A stretch of 6,685 nt of DNA from DATLGD01 sp035540755 (GTDB lineage: Bacteria > Actinomycetota > Actinomycetes > Mycobacteriales > SCTD01): positions 1-6,685 of the forward strand of contig DATLGD010000128.1 in assembly GCA_035540755.1 (NCBI GenBank), given 5' to 3'. Shown in pieces: positions 1-5,265 of the stretch. How positions within the stretch are numbered: the first letter of the stretch is position 1; each line of letters starts with the position of its first letter. The translations under genes were made by a program, and so were the position numbers. The notes below the pieces were generated by a model. That model was not told where the DNA came from. It worked only from the letters and a program-made list of their open reading frames with translations, and searched no databases.

Positions 1-1
1 G

Positions 2-280
2 AGCTACTACGGGGCGAAGGCCACCGCGTACCTGTTCAACGAGAGCAAGGTCGCCGACACCGTCTACAAGGTCGTCTTCCTGCTGTTCATCGTCATCGGT
101 GCGGCCTCGTCGCTCGAGGTCATCATCGGCTTCTCCGACGCCATGATCTTCGCCATGTCGATCCCGAACCTGATCGGCGTGTACCTGCTGGTGCGGGTGG
201 TCAAGCGCGAGCTGAAGGCGCACGAGGAGGGGCTCCGCACCGGCGAGATCGTCAAGCTCAAGGATCGGGCCGGCGCCTGA
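2..280 (+). CDS. AGCS-family alanine/sodium symporter, C-terminal fragment
   Basis: This is the last 92 codons of a gene that begins before the window. The family (alanine or glycine:cation symporters, DagA/AlsT type) imports small neutral amino acids with Na+ or H+ across the cytoplasmic membrane. The fragment starts with a SYYG motif, which in AGCS proteins precedes the last two membrane segments. These follow as VYKVVFLLFIVIGAASSLEV (residues 21-40 of the fragment) and FSDAMIFAMSIPNLIGVYLL (residues 44-63). A charged cytoplasmic tail (VVKRELKAHEEGLRTGEIVK) follows. The end at TGA 278-280 looks intact. It converges on the Ltp-repeat gene and is separated from it by hairpins. Family assignment rests on my recognition of the C-terminal motifs; substrate preference cannot be judged from this part. 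Confidence 0.85.
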   Translation, partial: SYYGAKATAYLFNESKVADTVYKVVFLLFIVIGAASSLEVIIGFSDAMIFAMSIPNLIGVYLLVRVVKRELKAHEEGLRTGEIVKLKDRAGA

Positions 281-301
281 CCGGCACGGCGCCGGGCTGA
301 C

Positions 302-327
302 GACGGCGGGGAAGACCCGCCGCCGTC
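302..327 (+). terminator. Candidate terminator hairpin of the symporter gene
   Basis: GACGGCGG (302-309) is complementary to CCGCCGTC (320-327), giving an 8-bp stem with a 10-nt loop. A slipped alternative pairs CGGCGGG (304-310) with CCCGCCG (316-322) around a 5-nt loop. It lies 21 nt after the symporter stop. There is no T-run behind it, which is common for terminators in high-GC actinobacteria but weakens the call. Confidence 0.5.
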
Positions 328-345
328 CTCCTGAGCCGAGACAGC

Positions 346-380
346 GCAGCGCTCCCGGCGCCGGAGGCCGGGAGCGCTGC
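346..380. terminator. Bidirectional terminator hairpin between convergent genes
   Basis: GCAGCGCTCCCGGC (346-359) is the exact reverse complement of GCCGGGAGCGCTGC (367-380). This is a perfect 14-bp stem with a 7-nt loop. It sits 18 nt from the stop codon of the minus-strand Ltp-repeat gene and 65 nt after the plus-strand symporter stop, so it can serve transcripts from either side. No T-run follows on either strand. The placement between two gene ends and the perfect stem are the evidence. Confidence 0.75.
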
Positions 381-398
381 CGCGTCGTGATGCTCGTC

Positions 399-1247
399 CT
401 AGAGCCCTGCCTGGCTCACGCCGTACTCGGCCTGCTGGCGCGTGTATCCCTCGAAGACCAGCTGATCGATGAGTCCGGAGCGCGAGAACGCGGTGTAGTC
501 GAGGTAGTTCTCGGCCGCCTTGGCTGCCTGCGCGTTCCAGTCGGCGTTCAGGCTGTCGACGCCGTACGTCGCGTCCGCCGTCGAGTAGCCCTCGAACTCC
601 AGCTGCTCGATCAGACCGGAGCGTGAGAAAGCCGTGTAGTCGAGGTAGTTCGCGGCGGCCCTCTTCGCGTTCTTCTGGCCGGCCGTCTCGGCGGCAGCCA
701 TGTCCGCGGCGACCTGCTCTGCGGCCGCCTGCTCTGCCGCAGCCTGGTCGGCGGCGGCCTTCTCTGCGGCCGCCTGCTCAGCCGCGGTCTTCTCTGCGGC
801 GACCTGCTCAGCCGCGGCCTGCGCCGCCGGGTCGACCGGCGCGGCTGGCTGCTCGACTGCGGCGGCATCGTCGGATGAGGGCGTGATCTCAGTGGTGCTG
901 TCGCTGCCGCCGCCGGCGATGCCGATGACGACGAGCAGCGCGAGCAGACCGGCGGGGACGAGGAAGCGCTTCTTCTTGTGCGCCGGTCGGGTGTCCGCGG
1001 AATCGGCCGTCGCCGGAGGGCCATCGGTCGGCGTCGCCCAGACGGCCCCGCCGTTCGGGAGCAGGCCGAACGGCGCGGCTGAGCCCGGCGGAACCGTGTT
1101 CGGCGGCACCGGCCAGACCGGGGTGCCGTCGGCGAGCAGGCCCAGGGGCGTCGGGCCTCCACCGGGTGCGCGAGGGGCCGGGACGATCGCACGCCCGTCA
1201 GTGGTGATGGCGATCGGCTGCGGGTATGACGCGGTGCGCTGGTTCAT
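399..1247 (-). CDS. Membrane-anchored Ltp-repeat protein (host cell surface-exposed lipoprotein-like)
   Basis: This encodes 282 residues. I chose ATG 1245-1247 because GAGGA (1256-1260) lies 8 nt upstream; a TTG at 1260-1262 would overlap that site. Order of parts: a Pro/Gly-rich N-terminus with three degenerate repeats (residues 9-73); HKKKR (90-94) then one membrane helix (about 95-112); an acidic linker; nine alanine-rich pentapeptides (144-188); and two Ltp-type repeats (about 196-239 and 244-282) sharing NYLDYTAFSRSGLI, QL and FEGY. Positive charges before the helix predict the N-terminus inside and the Ltp repeats outside. The Ltp family is known from phage TP-J34, where a lipoprotein with such repeats blocks entry of phage DNA; similar proteins are common on actinobacterial chromosomes with no proven role. 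This protein has no cysteine, so it cannot be a lipoprotein. Family assignment is confident; phage exclusion is only a possibility. Confidence 0.85.
   Translation of the reverse strand: MNQRTASYPQPIAITTDGRAIVPAPRAPGGGPTPLGLLADGTPVWPVPPNTVPPGSAAPFGLLPNGGAVWATPTDGPPATADSADTRPAHKKKRFLVPAGLLALLVVIGIAGGGSDSTTEITPSSDDAAAVEQPAAPVDPAAQAAAEQVAAEKTAAEQAAAEKAAADQAAAEQAAAEQVAADMAAAETAGQKNAKRAAANYLDYTAFSRSGLIEQLEFEGYSTADATYGVDSLNADWNAQAAKAAENYLDYTAFSRSGLIDQLVFEGYTRQQAEYGVSQAGL
468..650 (-). repeat. Two direct repeats encoding the Ltp domains
   Basis: Codons 200-213 and 247-260 of the Ltp-repeat gene encode the same 14 residues (NYLDYTAFSRSGLI), at 609-650 and 468-509, a spacing of 141 nt. The similarity continues as QL-x-FEGY after each copy. 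The protein is more conserved than the DNA, which differs at several silent sites. This points to an old duplication kept by selection on the protein. Confidence 0.85.
684..818 (-). repeat. Nine-copy 15-nt minisatellite encoding AAAEQ-type pentapeptides
   Basis: Codons 144-188 of the Ltp-repeat gene read as nine pentapeptides of consensus [AVT]-A-A-[ED]-[QKMT]: AAAEQ, VAAEK, TAAEQ, AAAEK, AAADQ, AAAEQ, AAAEQ, VAADM, AAAET. A similar half-unit precedes them. The tract should form one long alanine-rich helix, about 68 angstroms at 1.5 angstroms per residue. It resembles the KAAAEAK-type stalk of TolA, which spans an envelope compartment. Here it would hold the Ltp repeats away from the membrane. 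Copy number could vary between strains. Confidence 0.8.
1029..1223 (-). repeat. Three degenerate 17-residue repeats in the N-terminal tail
   Basis: In the Ltp-repeat protein, residues 9-25 (PQPIAITTDGRAIVPAP), 32-48 (PTPLGLLADGTPVWPVP) and 57-73 (AAPFGLLPNGGAVWATP) align without gaps. The pattern is x-x-P-[ILF]-[AG]-[IL]-[TL]-x-[DN]-G-x-[AP]-[VI]-[VW]-x-x-P. Start-to-start spacings are 23 and 25 residues. The predicted topology puts them in the cytoplasm. I do not recognise them as a named domain. Confidence 0.65.
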
Positions 1248-1255
1248 CGGCGAAG

Positions 1256-1260
1256 TCCTC
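1256..1260 (-). promoter_or_regulatory. Ribosome binding site that fixes the Ltp-gene start
   Basis: The minus strand reads GAGGA here, 8 nt before ATG 1245-1247. The alternative TTG start at 1260-1262 has no comparable site upstream and its codon overlaps this one, so the ATG is preferred. Confidence 0.7.
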
Positions 1261-1333
1261 AAGGGGTCGATCCGGCGGTTGTGTCCGGGTTCGACCGACG
1301 GTGACCTGTTCCCCTCGTCGATGGAAGCCCCCC

Positions 1334-1357
1334 GGGTCGATATGACCCATAGATGGG
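1334..1357. promoter_or_regulatory. Two abutting palindromes in the divergent intergenic region
   Basis: GGGTC (1334-1338) and GACCC (1344-1348) form an inverted repeat around GATAT. CCCAT (1346-1350) and ATGGG (1353-1357) form a second one around AG, sharing three bases with the first. They lie in the most AT-containing part of the 230-nt region between the minus-strand Ltp gene and the plus-strand tad operon. This fits an operator, but arms of 5 bp are short and no regulator gene is in view. Confidence 0.3.
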
Positions 1358-1387
1358 CACAACGGGCTACTCGTCGCTGTCACCTCA

Positions 1388-1403
1388 TGGACCACGTTGT
1401 CCA
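1388..1403. promoter_or_regulatory. Near-perfect 16-bp palindrome upstream of the tad operon
   Basis: TGGACCACGTTGTCCA pairs with its own reverse complement at 7 of 8 positions; only 1393/1398 mismatch. It lies 74 nt before the tadA start and 140 nt before the Ltp-gene start, a plausible place for a dimeric repressor or activator controlling either or both. The size and symmetry are typical of bacterial operators. No binding protein can be assigned. Confidence 0.4.
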
Positions 1404-1434
1404 CAGCGCCGTCGGGCGAACGGCCGGAGCCCGT

Positions 1435-1440
1435 TACGGT
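1435..1440 (+). promoter_or_regulatory. Possible -10 element of the tad operon promoter
   Basis: TACGGT fits the TANNNT pattern of actinobacterial housekeeping -10 elements. It would give a leader of about 30 nt that includes the GGAGG at 1462-1466. There is no recognisable -35 at the expected distance (1412-1417 reads TCGGGC), so the call is weak. Confidence 0.25.
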
Positions 1441-1477
1441 CCTCTGAGTCCGTCGTCCTCGGGAGGGTCGCGCACAC

Positions 1478-2716
1478 GTGAGCGCCGTCGACAGTCCGGT
1501 CTCGCGGGTCGAGGCCGAGGTCCGCGAGCTGGTCCGTCGCCGCGGCCTCGACCCGATCGCCGACCGCGCCGCCGTGCGCCGGCTCGTCGACGAGGTGGTC
1601 AGCGACTACGACGACCGCGCGCTGAGCTCGTCGCTGCCGCCGCTGCCCGACTCGGGCGTGGCCGCGCGCGCCGTGTACGACGCCGTCGCCGGATTCGGTC
1701 CGCTGCAGCGGCACCTCGACGACCCGACGGTCGAGGAGATCTGGATCAACGAGCCGGGACGCGTCTTCGTCGCCCGGCACGGACGGTCGGAGCTCACGAC
1801 GACGATCCTCGGCGAGGCGCAGGTGCGCGACCTCGTCGAGAAGATGCTCAAGACCACCGGACGCCGGGTGGACCTGTCCACACCGTTCGTCGACGCGATG
1901 CTGCCGGACGGCTCGAGGCTGCACGTCGTCATCCCCGACATCACCCGGCGGCACTGGTCGGTCAACATCCGCAAGTTCGTGCTGAGCGCGAGCAGCCTCG
2001 ACGATCTCGTCGGGCTCGGCACGCTCACGCCGCAGGCCGCACGGTTCCTCGAGGCCGCGGTGATCGCGGGCCTGAACGTCATCGTCGCGGGCGGCACGCA
2101 GGCCGGGAAGACGACGCTGCTGAACTGCCTCGCCTCGGCGATCCCGGCGCGCGAGCGCGTCATCACGTGCGAGGAGGTGTTCGAGCTGCGGCTGCCGCTG
2201 CCCGACGTCGTCGCGATGCAGACGCGGCAGGCCAACCTCGAGGGCACCGGCGAGATCGTCCTGCGGCGGCTGGTCAAGGAGGCGCTGCGCATGCGCCCGG
2301 ACCGGATTCTCGTCGGGGAGGTCCGCCAGGAGGAGTGCCTGGACCTCCTCATCGCGCTGAACTCCGGGCTGCCGGGGATGTGCTCGATCCACGCCAACAG
2401 CGCCCGCGAGGCCATCGTGAAGCTGTGCACGCTGCCGCTGCTGGCGGGCGAGAACGTCGGTCACAACTTCGTCGTGCCGACGGTGGCGAGCTGCGTCGAC
2501 GTCCTCGTGCACACGGCCAAGGACGGCACCGGGCACCGTCGCGTCCGCGAGATCGTCGCGGTGCCTGGACGGGTCGAGGGCGACGTGGTGGAGGTGGCCG
2601 ACCTGTTCGTGTCCCGCGGGAACCGGCTGGTGCGAGCCGACGGCTACCCGCCGCACCCCGAGCGCTTCGAGTGGAACGGGCTCGACCTGCCGCGCCTGCT
2701 GGCCCAGGAGGCCTGA
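1478..2716 (+). CDS. tadA: TadA/CpaF-type secretion ATPase of a Tad pilus
   Basis: This encodes a 412-residue hexameric ATPase of the type II/IV secretion family that powers assembly of Tad/Flp pili at the cytoplasmic face of the membrane. The N-terminal domain contains GFGPLQRHLDDPTVEEIWIN (residues 72-91), typical of CpaF proteins. The Walker A loop is GGTQAGKT (205-212), with Gln-Ala in place of the more common Gly-Ser. The Walker B region is RILVGEV (276-282), and the His box is MCSIHANS with His305. Length is normal for the family. GTG 1478 is the most upstream start; GGAGG at 1462-1466 lies 11 nt away, slightly far. It is the first gene of the operon, and tadB starts 2 nt after its stop. 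The symbol follows the Tad pilus nomenclature, not the tRNA deaminase of the same name. Confidence 0.95.
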   Translation: MSAVDSPVSRVEAEVRELVRRRGLDPIADRAAVRRLVDEVVSDYDDRALSSSLPPLPDSGVAARAVYDAVAGFGPLQRHLDDPTVEEIWINEPGRVFVARHGRSELTTTILGEAQVRDLVEKMLKTTGRRVDLSTPFVDAMLPDGSRLHVVIPDITRRHWSVNIRKFVLSASSLDDLVGLGTLTPQAARFLEAAVIAGLNVIVAGGTQAGKTTLLNCLASAIPARERVITCEEVFELRLPLPDVVAMQTRQANLEGTGEIVLRRLVKEALRMRPDRILVGEVRQEECLDLLIALNSGLPGMCSIHANSAREAIVKLCTLPLLAGENVGHNFVVPTVASCVDVLVHTAKDGTGHRRVREIVAVPGRVEGDVVEVADLFVSRGNRLVRADGYPPHPERFEWNGLDLPRLLAQEA

Positions 2717-2718
2717 AG

Positions 2719-3576
2719 GTGGGTGCGCTGCTCGGGCTGCTGCTCGGCCTCGGACTGCTGCTGATCTGGCGGTCCGGCGAACGCGCGCCCGTCACGTCGC
2801 CGGCCGGGGAGTCGTGGGAGGACCGCGGTCGCGACCTGCTCGCGCAGGCCGGCATCGAGGGGATCACGCCGCGCCAGCTGGCCGGCGTCAGCGCCGTGCT
2901 CGGCCTGGTCGTGTTCGTGCTCGTGCTCGGCACCTCGCAGGTGCCGGTCATCGCCCTGCTGTTCGGCGGCTTCGCCGCCACCGGTCCGCTGGTGCTGGTG
3001 CGACGGCGTCGCGCGCAGCGCAGCGTCGAGCTGCGGGAGGTGTGGCCCGAGGCGGTCGACAACCTCGCCAGCGGGGTGCGCGCCGGGCTGTCGCTGCCTG
3101 AGGCGCTCGCGCAGCTCGGCGTCCGCGGACCCGAGCAGCTGCGGTCGCCGTTCCGGCGGTTCGGTGAGGACTACCGCGCCACCGGCCGCTTCGGGGAGAG
3201 CCTCGACACCCTCAAGCGCAACCTCGCCGACCCGGTGGGCGACCGTGTGGTCGAGTCGCTGCGCATGGCCCGGGAAGTCGGCGGCACCGACCTCGGACGG
3301 CTGCTGCGCACGCTGTCCGCGTTCCTGCGCGAGGACGCCCGCACCCGCGCCGAGCTCGAGACCCGGCAGGGCTGGACGGTCAACGCGGCGCGGCTGGCCC
3401 TGGCCGCTCCGTGGGTGCTGCTCCTGCTGCTGTCGACCCGCCCGAGCGCCGTCGACGCCTACAACACCTCGGCCGGTGCCATGGTGCTGCTCGTCGGTGG
3501 CGGCGTCTCCTTCGCCGCCTACCGGGTGATGCTGCGCATCGCGCGGCTGCCGACCGAGCGGCGGGTGCTGCGATGA
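2719..3576 (+). CDS. tadB: TadB-type pilus platform protein (T2SSF domain)
   Basis: This encodes 285 residues. Start GTG 2719 is chosen because AGGAGG (2706-2711), inside the end of tadA, lies 7 nt upstream, and a membrane segment follows at once. Predicted membrane helices are near residues 2-16, 55-71, 76-95, 224-239 and 252-272. The cytoplasmic part between them (about 105-223) is the type II secretion F domain, with WPEAVDNLASGVRAGLSLPE (109-128) and SLRMAREVGGTDLGRLLRTL (180-199) as clear marks. TadB and TadC form the inner-membrane platform that the TadA ATPase drives. The reading frame is open far upstream (to position 700), but that stretch has the wrong codon pattern and lies over other genes. 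Confidence 0.92.
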   Translation: MGALLGLLLGLGLLLIWRSGERAPVTSPAGESWEDRGRDLLAQAGIEGITPRQLAGVSAVLGLVVFVLVLGTSQVPVIALLFGGFAATGPLVLVRRRRAQRSVELREVWPEAVDNLASGVRAGLSLPEALAQLGVRGPEQLRSPFRRFGEDYRATGRFGESLDTLKRNLADPVGDRVVESLRMAREVGGTDLGRLLRTLSAFLREDARTRAELETRQGWTVNAARLALAAPWVLLLLLSTRPSAVDAYNTSAGAMVLLVGGGVSFAAYRVMLRIARLPTERRVLR

Positions 3577-3586
3577 GGAGGGTGGG

Positions 3587-4528
3587 ATGAGCGCCGTCGT
3601 CGTCGGGGCCGGTCTCGGTGCCCTCGCCGCGGGCGGGCTGCTGCTGGCTGCCGCCGGCACGCCGTGGGCGAGGCGGCCGACGCTGGACCACCGGCTCGCG
3701 CCGTACCTGCGCGACGCGCCGCGACCTTCGCGCCTGCTCGCCGGCGACAGCACGCTGACGCCGTTCCCCACGGTCGAGCGCCTGCTGCGGCCGGTGCTCG
3801 GCGACGCCAGCCGGTTCGTCGAGCGGTGGATCGGCGGCTCGGTGGGAGTGCGGCGTCGGCTCGAGCAGCTCGGCACCGACATGACGCTCGAGCAGTTCCG
3901 CGCCGAGCAGGTGATCTGGGGCGGCTTCGGCCTCGCGGCGGCGCTGGCGCTCGGCGTCTTCGGGCTGGTCACCGGCTCCGGCGGCGGTCCGGTGGCGCTG
4001 CTGGGCGGCGCCCTCGTGCTGACCCTCGGCGGCGTCCTCGGCCGCGACCGCTGGCTCACCAAGCAGGTGCAGCGGCGCGAGGAGCGCATGCTCGAGGAGT
4101 TCCCGACCGTCGCCGAGCTGCTCGCGCTCGCCGTCACGGCGGGGGAGGGGCCGGTCGGCGCACTCGAGCGGGTTCACCGGATCTCCGCCGGGGAGCTGTC
4201 GCGCGAGCTGGGCCGGGCCCTGGCCGAGGCGCGGGCAGGTGCCTCCCTGGTCCAGGCGCTCGAGGGCATCGCGGCCCGGACCTCGCTCACGCCGCTGGCC
4301 CGCTTCGTCGACGGCGTCGCCATCGCCGTCGAGCGGGGGACGCCGCTGGCCGACGTGCTGCGGGCGCAGGCGGTCGACGTCCGCGAGGCCGGCAAGCGGC
4401 AGCTGCTCGAGGCGGCCGGCCGCCGCGAGATCGCCATGATGGTCCCGGTGGTGTTCCTCGTCCTGCCGGTCACCGTCGTGTTCGCGCTGTTCCCCGGCTT
4501 CTACGGCATCACGCTGGTCGCCCAGTGA
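3587..4528 (+). CDS. tadC: TadC-type pilus platform protein (T2SSF domain)
   Basis: This encodes 313 residues from ATG 3587, with GGAGG (3577-3581) 5 nt upstream and a 10-nt gap after tadB. It is the second platform protein. A first membrane helix spans about residues 2-24. A cytoplasmic stretch follows (25-107) with VRRRLEQLGTDMTLEQFRAE (88-107), a segment often seen ahead of the F domain. Helices follow at about 108-129 and 135-152. The F domain lies at about 170-283 (EEFPTVAELLALAVTAGEGP at 170-189), and a last helix at 284-303 ends in LFPGFYGI. The C-terminal PVVFLVLPVTVVFALFPGFY is a hallmark of TadC proteins. The stop TGA 4526-4528 overlaps a GTG (4525-4527) in another frame. Confidence 0.92.
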   Translation: MSAVVVGAGLGALAAGGLLLAAAGTPWARRPTLDHRLAPYLRDAPRPSRLLAGDSTLTPFPTVERLLRPVLGDASRFVERWIGGSVGVRRRLEQLGTDMTLEQFRAEQVIWGGFGLAAALALGVFGLVTGSGGGPVALLGGALVLTLGGVLGRDRWLTKQVQRREERMLEEFPTVAELLALAVTAGEGPVGALERVHRISAGELSRELGRALAEARAGASLVQALEGIAARTSLTPLARFVDGVAIAVERGTPLADVLRAQAVDVREAGKRQLLEAAGRREIAMMVPVVFLVLPVTVVFALFPGFYGITLVAQ

Positions 4529-4562
4529 GCGGCGAGACCGTCGTCACCCGAGCGCCGGGCAG

Positions 4563-4587
4563 GACTTCGCCGCCGGCCGTCGAAGTC
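4563..4587 (+). other. Hairpin in the leader between tadC and the pilin-like gene
   Basis: GACTTCG (4563-4569) pairs exactly with CGAAGTC (4581-4587) around an 11-nt loop. A second, weaker hairpin pairs TCGCCG (4598-4603) with CGGCGA (4611-4616). They occupy the only sizeable gap in the operon (4529-4636). A T-run is absent, so I do not call a terminator. RNA processing or 3'-end protection, allowing different levels of pilin and platform mRNA, would fit this position. Confidence 0.5.
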
Positions 4588-4623
4588 GTCCCGCACCTCG
4601 CCGCCGCCGACGGCGACGTCCCC

Positions 4624-4628
4624 GGAGG
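4624..4628 (+). promoter_or_regulatory. Ribosome binding site of the pilin-like gene
   Basis: GGAGG lies 8 nt before GTG 4637, ideal spacing. It decides the start of the 78-residue pilin-like protein. Confidence 0.7.
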
Positions 4629-4636
4629 TCTGTCCC

Positions 4637-4873
4637 GTGCCCGTCTCCACCCTCGTCCGCGCGCTGCCGCTGCTGCTCGTCGTGCTCGCCCAGACCCGGC
4701 TCGCGGAGATCCGGGCCCAGGGCCGCGACCGCGGCGACGTCCCCGGCTGGGTGCTCATCACCCTCATGACCGCCGGCATCGTCACGGTGCTGTGGGCCTT
4801 CGCCGGACCGCGGCTGCTGGCGATCCTCACCAACGCCCTCAACTCCGTGTCCGGTCCGGGCGGCTCGGCCTGA
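4637..4873 (+). CDS. Small pilin-like membrane protein of the tad operon
   Basis: This encodes 78 residues from GTG 4637. Codon third positions are almost all G or C, so the frame is real. A first hydrophobic stretch (about residues 8-19, ALPLLLVVLAQT) is followed by a polar segment (RLAEIRAQGRDRG, 21-33). A main membrane helix follows (about 38-58), then a short tail ending in GPGGSA. Position in the operon (after tadC, before tadE), small size and the basic-Gly-hydrophobic layout fit a Flp-type pilin with a long leader. Processing after Gly33 would leave 45 residues. However, the +5 position is Trp38, not Glu, and there is no Glu-Tyr pair, so it is not a canonical Flp pilin. It could be a pilus accessory protein that is never cleaved. 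I do not assign a symbol. Confidence 0.75.
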   Translation: MPVSTLVRALPLLLVVLAQTRLAEIRAQGRDRGDVPGWVLITLMTAGIVTVLWAFAGPRLLAILTNALNSVSGPGGSA

Positions 4874-5265
4874 CGGCTCGGCGACCGACGGGCGACGACG
4901 GCAGCGCCGTCGTCGAGTTCACGCTCGTCTCGGTGCTCGTCGTCACGCTGTTCCTCGGGGTGCTCCAGGTCGCGTTCACCCTGCACACCCGCAACGTCCT
5001 CGTCAGCGCGGCGCAGGAGGGCGCTCGGTACGCGGCCAACGCCGATCGCACCCCGGAGGAGGGCGTCGCGCGCACTCGGCAGGCGATCGATGAGGCCCTC
5101 GGCAGCGGCGTCGCCGGACGGATGGTCGTGGAACCACTGCCGCCGGGGACGTCCGGCGGCCTGCCGGTGGTCGGCATCGAGGTGTCCGGCCCGCTGCCGC
5201 TGGTGTTCCTGCCGGCCGGTCCGATGCGCATCACCGTGCGCGGGCACGCGCTGGACGAGGGATGA
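4870..5265 (+). CDS. tadE: TadE-type pseudopilin (TadE-like domain)
   Basis: The product is a minor pseudopilin of the Tad system: a single N-terminal membrane helix (about residues 14-38) and an exported C-terminal domain. GDDGSAVVEF (residues 8-17) matches the processing motif, with cleavage expected after Gly11 and Glu16 at +5. QEGARYAA (49-56) is typical of TadE. The start is uncertain. No ATG, GTG or TTG lies close; CTG 4870 overlaps the previous stop as CTGA, matching the ATGA overlaps at the next two junctions, and gives 131 residues. GTG 4792 would give 157 residues but overlap the pilin-like gene by 82 nt with an unlikely Arg-rich sequence. The C-terminal coding part is secure; the first codons are not. 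Confidence 0.85.
   Translation: MTARRPTGDDGSAVVEFTLVSVLVVTLFLGVLQVAFTLHTRNVLVSAAQEGARYAANADRTPEEGVARTRQAIDEALGSGVAGRMVVEPLPPGTSGGLPVVGIEVSGPLPLVFLPAGPMRITVRGHALDEG

Noticed and set aside
684..818. A CRISPR-like repeat array
   Set aside because: The repeats are contiguous 15-nt units without spacers and lie inside a coding frame.
399..1262. The Ltp protein as a true lipoprotein, starting at TTG 1260-1262
   Set aside because: There is no cysteine anywhere in the protein, so no lipobox. The TTG overlaps the ribosome site that serves ATG 1245-1247.
1385..2656. A 423-codon open frame on the minus strand opposite tadA
   Set aside because: It mirrors the codon structure of tadA; the product is Arg/Asp/His-rich with no recognisable motif, while the plus strand encodes an intact ATPase.
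700..3576. A single 958-codon open frame on the plus strand
   Set aside because: Only its last 285 codons (from GTG 2719) look like a protein, TadB. The earlier part runs antisense to the Ltp gene and out of frame through tadA and is Ala/Arg-rich low-complexity sequence, as expected from high GC content.
2644..4137. A 497-codon open frame on the minus strand opposite tadB and tadC
   Set aside because: Its sequence is Ser/Pro/Arg low complexity, and the opposite strand has two intact platform genes with ribosome sites.
3664..5265. A 533-codon open frame on the plus strand
   Set aside because: It is out of frame through tadC and the pilin-like gene; only the TadE portion at its end is credible. 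The coding-like piece at 4525-4630 is reported separately as a finding.
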